Shown: positions 55,658 to 64,000 of the stretch, piece after piece | Position numbering within the stretch: position 1 is the first letter of the stretch | Layout: each line of letters begins with the position of its first letter | DNA from: Enterobacter asburiae | GTDB taxonomy: Bacteria > Pseudomonadota > Gammaproteobacteria > Enterobacterales > Enterobacteriaceae | Reading direction: 5' to 3' | Assembly (NCBI RefSeq): GCF_007035645.1 | Contig: NZ_AP019632.1 | Coordinates: 1,612,001-1,676,000, forward strand | DNA length: 64,000 nt | Notes under the pieces: generated by a model | Databases searched by the model: none | What the model was told of the DNA's origin: nothing | What the model saw: the letters and a program-made list of their open reading frames with translations, nothing else | Translations under genes and position numbers: made by a program

Positions 55658-56658
55658 TTGGGCTGTTCCTCATTCAGCGAATTCAAAATCGGGTTGATCA
55701 AGTGCTCAACGCGTAACGCATACTGACCGTTAATCGTGCCGTACTGGCTTGTCAGCACGGGGACACCATCCACATGGGCAATAATGCGGTCGGGTTTTTC
55801 TATCGGCAAAACATCGCCGGGTTGTAATTTCAGGATCTGAGATAACCGCAGCGGGATATCGGCGAAGCTCGCCACCAGCTCAAGCTGCGAATGCTGGACC
55901 TGGCGGACCAGGTTTTCACGCCAGTTCTGGTCTTCGTTGCGGGAGTTCTCCAGCGGCGGGTTCACCAGCAGCTCGCGCAGCGGTTCGATCATGCTGAACG
56001 GCAGGCAGATGTTGAACTCGCCGGTCAGGTTACCGATCTCCACGTGGAACGGCGTGTTAACGACGATATCGTTCGGGGAGGTGGTGATATTGGTAAATTT
56101 CACCTGCATCTCAGAACGGACGTACTCCACTTCCAGCGGGTTAATCGCTTTCCACGCGTCGCTGTAAGATTCCAGCGCCAGCTTCAGCATGCGGTTAATG
56201 ACGCGCTGTTCGGTATGGGTGAATTCACGACCTTCTACTTTGGTCGGGAAACGCCCGTCGCCGCCGAACAGGTTATCCACCGCGATGAACACCAGGCTTG
56301 GCGAAAACACCACCAGACCGGTGCCGCGCAGCGGCTTCAGATGAATCAGGTTAAGGTTGGTTGGCACCGGCAGGTTGCGGGCAAACTCATGATACGGCTG
56401 AATGCGGATCGCACCCACCGTAATATCCGGGCTACGACGCAGCAGGTTAAACAGCCCCATACGGAACTGACGTGCAAAACGTTCGTTAATGATCTCCAGC
56501 GCCTGCAGACGTTCACGTACCACGCGACGCTGGGTATTCGGGTCATAGGGACGAATATCGCTATCGCCGCCAATACCCGGTTTAGGATCATCATTGTTAT
56601 CGCTGTCGCCGTTGAGCAGCGCATCGATTTCTGCCTGAGAAAGAATACTGTCGCCCAT
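55654..56658 (-). CDS. fliM: Flagellar motor switch protein FliM
   Basis: A 334-residue C-ring protein. The N-terminal CheY-P binding peptide is MGDSILSQAEIDALLNG, the middle domain carries the conserved LKPLRGTGL region, and a C-terminal SpoA domain follows. It lies 4 nt downstream of fliL and overlaps fliN by 4 nt. Confidence 0.96.
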   Translation of the reverse strand: MGDSILSQAEIDALLNGDSDNNDDPKPGIGGDSDIRPYDPNTQRRVVRERLQALEIINERFARQFRMGLFNLLRRSPDITVGAIRIQPYHEFARNLPVPTNLNLIHLKPLRGTGLVVFSPSLVFIAVDNLFGGDGRFPTKVEGREFTHTEQRVINRMLKLALESYSDAWKAINPLEVEYVRSEMQVKFTNITTSPNDIVVNTPFHVEIGNLTGEFNICLPFSMIEPLRELLVNPPLENSRNEDQNWRENLVRQVQHSQLELVASFADIPLRLSQILKLQPGDVLPIEKPDRIIAHVDGVPVLTSQYGTINGQYALRVEHLINPILNSLNEEQPK

Positions 56659-56662
56659 GTCG

Positions 56663-57133
56663 TTACCGCAGAATGAATGCTGTATACAGAACGTCAGTGA
56701 CTTCCTGCTTAGGTTGGCCGTTTACCAGCGGGGTCGCCAGCGTTTGTTTAATGGCGTCGACCAGCTTTTGCTTACCCACATCGGTAGCCAGCGCCGAAGC
56801 GTCCTGACGAGAGAACAGCAGCAGAAGGCGGCTACGCACTTCAGGAAGGTAATCGTTCAGACGTGAACGGGTGGCTTCATCTTTCAGGCGCAGCGTAATG
56901 CCAACGTAAAGCACGCGATCCGCATCACCCAGATTGACGGTGAAGGTATCCAGCGGGAAGAACACTGGAGCCGGCGGAGGAGGTGCTTCAGCTTTGGCTG
57001 CAGCGGTGGTCGGTTCCTGCTGCATACGCCAGTAACTATAGCCCGCGGTAGCGCAGGCGGCGAGCGTGATCAACACCAGCAGCGGGATCCAGATGGAACG
57101 CTTACTTTTTTTGGTGATAGCGGAGTCAGTCAT
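56663..57133 (-). CDS. fliL: Flagellar basal body-associated protein FliL
   Basis: A 156-residue single-pass inner-membrane protein that surrounds stator units and supports torque. The start chosen is [15 protein letters not shown], which matches E. coli FliL; an earlier in-frame ATG adds 22 atypical residues. TM is at about residues 15-37, then a periplasmic stomatin-like domain ([22 protein letters not shown]). It lies 106 nt after fliK, the largest gap inside the operon. Confidence 0.94.
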   Translation of the reverse strand: MTDSAITKKSKRSIWIPLLVLITLAACATAGYSYWRMQQEPTTAAAKAEAPPPPAPVFFPLDTFTVNLGDADRVLYVGITLRLKDEATRSRLNDYLPEVRSRLLLLFSRQDASALATDVGKQKLVDAIKQTLATPLVNGQPKQEVTDVLYTAFILR

Positions 57134-57239
57134 CTGATACGAGCTTCCTGTTTCGGTACAGCTTAATAAGGTGATTATCCCGTGTCCTGCTGTCGTCAAA
57201 GCGTGGAAAAGACGGGGATAATCACGCTACCTCTGGCGT

Positions 57240-58472
57240 TTAGGCGAAGATGTCTACGGCACTATTACCGCGCGCTGCGGACTGCAGGGCGGCAGGAACA
57301 GGCAGTAACTCATCGCTCTCTTCATTAAAACCGCCGGTGTTGCCGGAACGCGAAGCCTGGTGCTGCTGCTGGGACGAGGACTGCTGCTGCCCGGCGAAGC
57401 TCTCGCTGCTGACGCTGCTCTGCGCAAGCTGAATGCCGTTTTCCGCCAGTGAGGTCCGCAGTACCGGCAGCGCGGCTTCCAGTGCCGCACGAACATGGCT
57501 GTGCGCAGAGACCATCTGCAGCTGGGCCTGGTTATCATCCAGCTTAAGCGAAATTTGCACCTGACCCAGATCTTCCGGGTGCAGGCGCAGCTCTGCCGTC
57601 TGCTGGCCCTGCTTAGTGAACAGGGTGATGTGCTGGCTCAGGGACTGCTGCCATTCGTGGGTCCCCAGAGGCTGGCTTAATAACGGCGCGCTGGCGACGG
57701 TGGCGGCCGTCTGACTGGTCGCATGGCTGGACATAATCGGTGCCAGAGTAGCTGTTGGTGATGATGATGAGGACGAACTGGCGAGCTCCTGCTTCTCTGC
57801 CGCCGCGGCCACGGCCGGTGTAGCAGGCGCGTTGCCCTGCAGGGCCGGCTCGTGATTTTTCACCTGGTTCTGATAAGGCGTAGCACTCTGCGCTTTATCG
57901 TGGCTTCCCGCAGACGCGTTCAGGGACGGTTGGCCCGCGCCGTTTGAAAGCGTCGCGGAATTCAGCGTTGAGGTGGCGGAAACGCCCTCGCTGCCTGCCG
58001 CGCGAGAGGCGGTAGTTTGCTGCTGGTGCGGCAGCATCGCCATCAGGGCGCTTAATCCGGCCAGCTCTTCTTCGCTCAGCTCGCTTTTACCGTCATCTTT
58101 GCTGTTCGCCGCATTGAGCGTCTTCAGCGCGTCGCCCTTAGACAGCGGCACCAGCCCGGAAACCAGCGTATCAAGCGACGTGACGGGCGACGTTTCATCG
58201 CCGTTCAGCGCGGTCTGGCGCGAGAGCAGGTCGGCAATTTTGGCCTGCAGGGTGGTATCCCCTTTGGCGTCCTGAGCCACTTTTGACAGCTTACTGCCGG
58301 CGGCTTTCAGGTCAGCCAGGGTCAGCGGCGCATCTTTGCCCTTGCCCGTTGCGTCCGACAGGGCGCCCGCCAGCAGAGAGAGAAAGTCCTGTGCACCGTC
58401 GGTGCCTTTCCCCGTTTGCGTGCCGCCTGACAGGTCGCTGTCGCTCATCAGCAGTTGTTGCAGTGTGATCAT
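57240..58472 (-). CDS. fliK: Flagellar hook-length control protein FliK
   Basis: A 410-residue exported ruler protein. The N-terminal half is low-complexity, rich in Ser/Ala/Gln, and the C-terminal export-switch domain contains [25 protein letters not shown] and [19 protein letters not shown]. The sequence between residues 130 and 260 is variable, as in other FliK. It overlaps fliJ by 4 nt (ATGA). Confidence 0.94.
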   Translation of the reverse strand: MITLQQLLMSDSDLSGGTQTGKGTDGAQDFLSLLAGALSDATGKGKDAPLTLADLKAAGSKLSKVAQDAKGDTTLQAKIADLLSRQTALNGDETSPVTSLDTLVSGLVPLSKGDALKTLNAANSKDDGKSELSEEELAGLSALMAMLPHQQQTTASRAAGSEGVSATSTLNSATLSNGAGQPSLNASAGSHDKAQSATPYQNQVKNHEPALQGNAPATPAVAAAAEKQELASSSSSSSPTATLAPIMSSHATSQTAATVASAPLLSQPLGTHEWQQSLSQHITLFTKQGQQTAELRLHPEDLGQVQISLKLDDNQAQLQMVSAHSHVRAALEAALPVLRTSLAENGIQLAQSSVSSESFAGQQQSSSQQQHQASRSGNTGGFNEESDELLPVPAALQSAARGNSAVDIFA

Positions 58473-58912
58473 TCCGGTTTCCTCATTGATGCGCGCTGGG
58501 CAAACTCATCCATTTTCTTCTGATCCAGACGGTTTTCCGCCAGGGTCGTTGCCGCGATCTGTCTGTCCTGTAAAGTCTGCCAGGCCTGCAGTCGCTGCTT
58601 CTTCTCGCGCCAGAAATTCAGCGCGGTATCGACTTTCTGGGTCCACTGGTTAAGCTGCTGGCGATGCTGATCTATCGCCTTCTCCAGCGTCTGGATAAAC
58701 TGCTGATAGTTAATCCAGCGCTGGCTGCCAATGCCCTGTGTCATATCGGTATTGAGGCTGGTGCGATATTCATGCTGATAGTCGATCAACATCTTCAACT
58801 GTTCTTCAGCCTGCTGGCACCCGCGTCGCATTGCGCCTAGCTGCAATGCGGCATCATCAACTTCTTTTTCAGCCAGATCTTTCAGCGTTGATAACGCGCT
58901 GTTTTGCGCCAT
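58469..58912 (-). CDS. fliJ: Flagellar export chaperone FliJ
   Basis: A 147-residue antiparallel coiled-coil protein that acts as the stalk in the FliHI ATPase ring and escorts chaperones to FlhA. It starts [20 protein letters not shown] and is heptad-rich throughout. It lies 21 nt after fliI and overlaps fliK. Confidence 0.94.
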   Translation of the reverse strand: MAQNSALSTLKDLAEKEVDDAALQLGAMRRGCQQAEEQLKMLIDYQHEYRTSLNTDMTQGIGSQRWINYQQFIQTLEKAIDQHRQQLNQWTQKVDTALNFWREKKQRLQAWQTLQDRQIAATTLAENRLDQKKMDEFAQRASMRKPE

Positions 58913-58933
58913 GACCTTCGCCCTCCACCTGTG

Positions 58934-60303
58934 TTACACCTGCGGGAAAATCAGCTCCAGTGCCTGAATTGAATCTTCCCAGTCGGCGCGTTCAAAAATG
59001 CCTTGTTGCAAAAATGCCTCCAGCTGCGGCCACAGGCTAATCGCCTTGTCGAGCATCGGGTCGCTGCCTTTGGCATACGCCCCCACGCTGACCAGATCGC
59101 GGTTGCGCTGGAAGCTGGAAAGCAGTTGTTTGAAGTTACGCACGCGGGCGTAGTGCTTCTCGGTTATCAGCGCCGTCATTGCGCGGCTGATAGAGGCTTC
59201 AATATCGATGGCCGGGTAGTGCCCGGCTTCGGCCAGACGGCGCGACAGCACAATATGACCGTCAAGGATCGCGCGCGCGGAGTCGGCAATCGGGTCCTGC
59301 TGGTCATCGCCTTCCGTCAGTACCGTATAGAACGCGGTGATGGAGCCGCCGCCGCTGATACCGTTCCCCGCGCGTTCCACCAGCGCAGGGAGTTTGGCGA
59401 ATACCGAAGGCGGGTAGCCTTTGGTCGCCGGTGGCTCACCGATGGCGAGCGCGATTTCACGCTGCGCCATCGCGTAACGGGTCAGGGAATCCATGATCAG
59501 CAGCACGTGCTTGCCGCGGTCACGAAAATCTTCGGCGATACGGGTGGCATATGCGGCACCCTGCATGCGCAGCAGCGGCGACACGTCTGCCGGTGCGGCG
59601 ATCACCACCGAGCGGGCGCGGCCTTCCGCACCCAGAATGTTTTCAATAAAGTCTTTTACTTCACGACCACGTTCGCCGATCAGCCCCACGACGATCACGT
59701 CGGCCTGGGTATAGCGCGCCATCATGCCGAGCAGGACGGATTTACCTACGCCTGAGCCGGCGAACAGGCCCATACGTTGTCCACGTCCCACGGTCAGCAG
59801 GGCGTTAATCGGGCGCACGCCGGTATCCAGCACATGCTCGATAGGGGTACGCTGCAGGGGGTTGAACGGTTGGGTGATCAGCGCGCCGGTTTCGGTGGTG
59901 TCCGGGGAGGGCAGCCCGTCGAGCGGTTTCCCGCTGCCGTCCAGCACGCGGCCCAGCAGGGCAGGGCCAAGCGGCAGCTGCTTCCCGCTTTGCAGCCCAT
60001 CGCCAGAAATGTTTTTGGCATACACGCGCGCGCCGGGCAGAATGCCTTCCACCTCTTCAAGCGGCATCAGGAACAGGCGCTGGCCGTTAAATCCGACCAC
60101 TTCGCTTTCAACTTCACGCGTTTCCAGACCATCCTGACGCTCAATGACGCAGGTCGCGCCCAGCGGAAGCTGCAGGCCGGTGGCTTCGAGAACCAGACCG
60201 GTGGCGCGCGTCAGTCGCCCATAACGACGAACGGATGGCAGTTGCGCCATCTTCGTCTCAAAGTTGTCGAGCGTGGTGAGCCAGCGGGTGAGGCGCGCGG
60301 TCA

Positions 60304-60304
<1 letters not shown>
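58934..60304 (-). CDS. fliI: Flagellum-specific ATPase FliI
   Basis: A 456-residue F1-beta-like ATPase energising export. The start chosen is [19 protein letters not shown], matching E. coli FliI and overlapping the fliH stop by one base (TGATG); a longer frame would run into fliH. The Walker A motif is [11 protein letters not shown] near residue 170, Walker B is [12 protein letters not shown], and [10 protein letters not shown] is the catalytic-Glu region. Confidence 0.96.
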
Positions 60305-63674
<3,370 letters not shown>

Positions 63675-63802
63675 TGCGCACCTCTTAAATCCTGGTGGTT
63701 TACGTTATTCGTGTAGAGAAACAAAACTGACTCCCGGGTCGGCAAACACGACAAAAGTTCCATATTGATGGCCCTGCCATTATTTGATGATTCGTGATTT
63801 TC

Positions 63803-63846
63803 TATGCGTCAAATAACCTGGTTTTTTCATGCTATTTACCGCCATT
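63803..63846. promoter_or_regulatory. FlhD4C2 box between fliE and fliF
   Basis: Half-site TATGCGTCAAATAACC (63803-63818) and the inverted half-site GCTATTTACCGCCATT (63831-63846), separated by 12 bp, match the FlhDC consensus AATGGCAGAAATAGCG and its complement at most positions. Placed in the 228-bp divergent region, it marks class II flagellar promoters for both fliE and fliF. Confidence 0.8.
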
Positions 63847-63902
63847 ATCTTATTGACAAGCTGTTAGTCTTGACCGCGTAAAAAACCATCCAGGGGAGAG
63901 TC

Positions 63903-64000
63903 ATGGCTATACAGGGCATTGAAGGGGTAATCAGTCAGTTGCAGGCAACGGCGATGACGGCCCGTAATCAGAATGTGGCAGATCAGCAGCCGAGCATCAG
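63903..64000 (+). CDS. fliE: Flagellar hook-basal body protein FliE, 5' part
   Basis: The first 32 codons of fliE (MAIQGIEGVISQLQATAMTA), cut by the window end; the full protein is about 104 residues. FliE links the MS-ring to the rod. It is preceded by GGGGAGAG and the FlhD4C2 box and is divergent from fliF, as in E. coli. Confidence 0.93.
   Translation, partial: MAIQGIEGVISQLQATAMTARNQNVADQQPSI

Overview
The window looks like a chromosomal segment of an Enterobacteriaceae member close to Enterobacter, Lelliottia or Klebsiella. The evidence is conserved gene order. The run erfK - tRNA-Asn - nac - cbl, then mtfA, then yedJ-dcm-vsr-yedA-yedI-yodC-dgcQ-yedP-dsrA-yodD-dsrB-rcsA-fliRQPONMLKJIHGF-fliE follows the Escherichia/Salmonella backbone, and the encoded proteins closely resemble those homologues. 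Species cannot be fixed from the window alone. Identifications rest on reading the translated proteins and on remembered family sequences; no database search was run.

Layout. (1) 1-8.2 kb: an RND efflux permease cut by the window edge with its lipoprotein adaptor, a 36-residue membrane peptide, a UspF-like stress protein with an unusual P-type ATPase, and the L,D-transpeptidase ErfK. (2) 8.2-15.8 kb: a segment bounded by two identical tRNA-Asn genes. It holds nac (with a readable sigma-54 promoter and NtrC site), cbl, a GST/LysR pair, a HigBA-type toxin-antitoxin module, a LysR/RidA pair and a PemIK toxin-antitoxin module. (3) 15.8-25.2 kb: a complete aerobactin locus, iucABCD-iutA with divergent shiF and a Fur box. 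(4) 25.2-31 kb: mtfA, a DUF2256 gene translationally coupled to an iron-sulfur photolyase, and a LysR / MHS symporter / periplasmic binding protein cluster.

(5) 31.2-41.2 kb is the metabolic core of the window: a class I fumarase, a DASS dicarboxylate antiporter, a three-domain soluble fumarate reductase (old-yellow-enzyme, FMN_bind, FAD_binding_2), a cytoplasmic ApbE flavin transferase and the DcuSR two-component system. A perfect FNR box lies between the divergent halves. Together these can import malate, tartrate or fumarate, dehydrate malate to fumarate, reduce fumarate with NADH in the cytosol and export succinate. That is a redox-balancing module independent of membrane-bound FrdABCD. 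A related reductase/ApbE pair is, to my knowledge, described in Klebsiella pneumoniae, so the enzyme is not new; the complete regulated locus is the most interesting system here.

(6) 41.4-53 kb: a MurQ-like SIS protein, a porin with an altered constriction loop, then the yedJ-dcm-vsr-...-rcsA backbone including the small RNA DsrA. (7) 53-64 kb: the fliF-to-fliR flagellar basal-body/export operon on the minus strand, divergent from fliE, with an FlhD4C2 box between them. Long runs of 1-8 nt gene overlaps point to translational coupling in the iuc, fli, citA-like and dcu operons.
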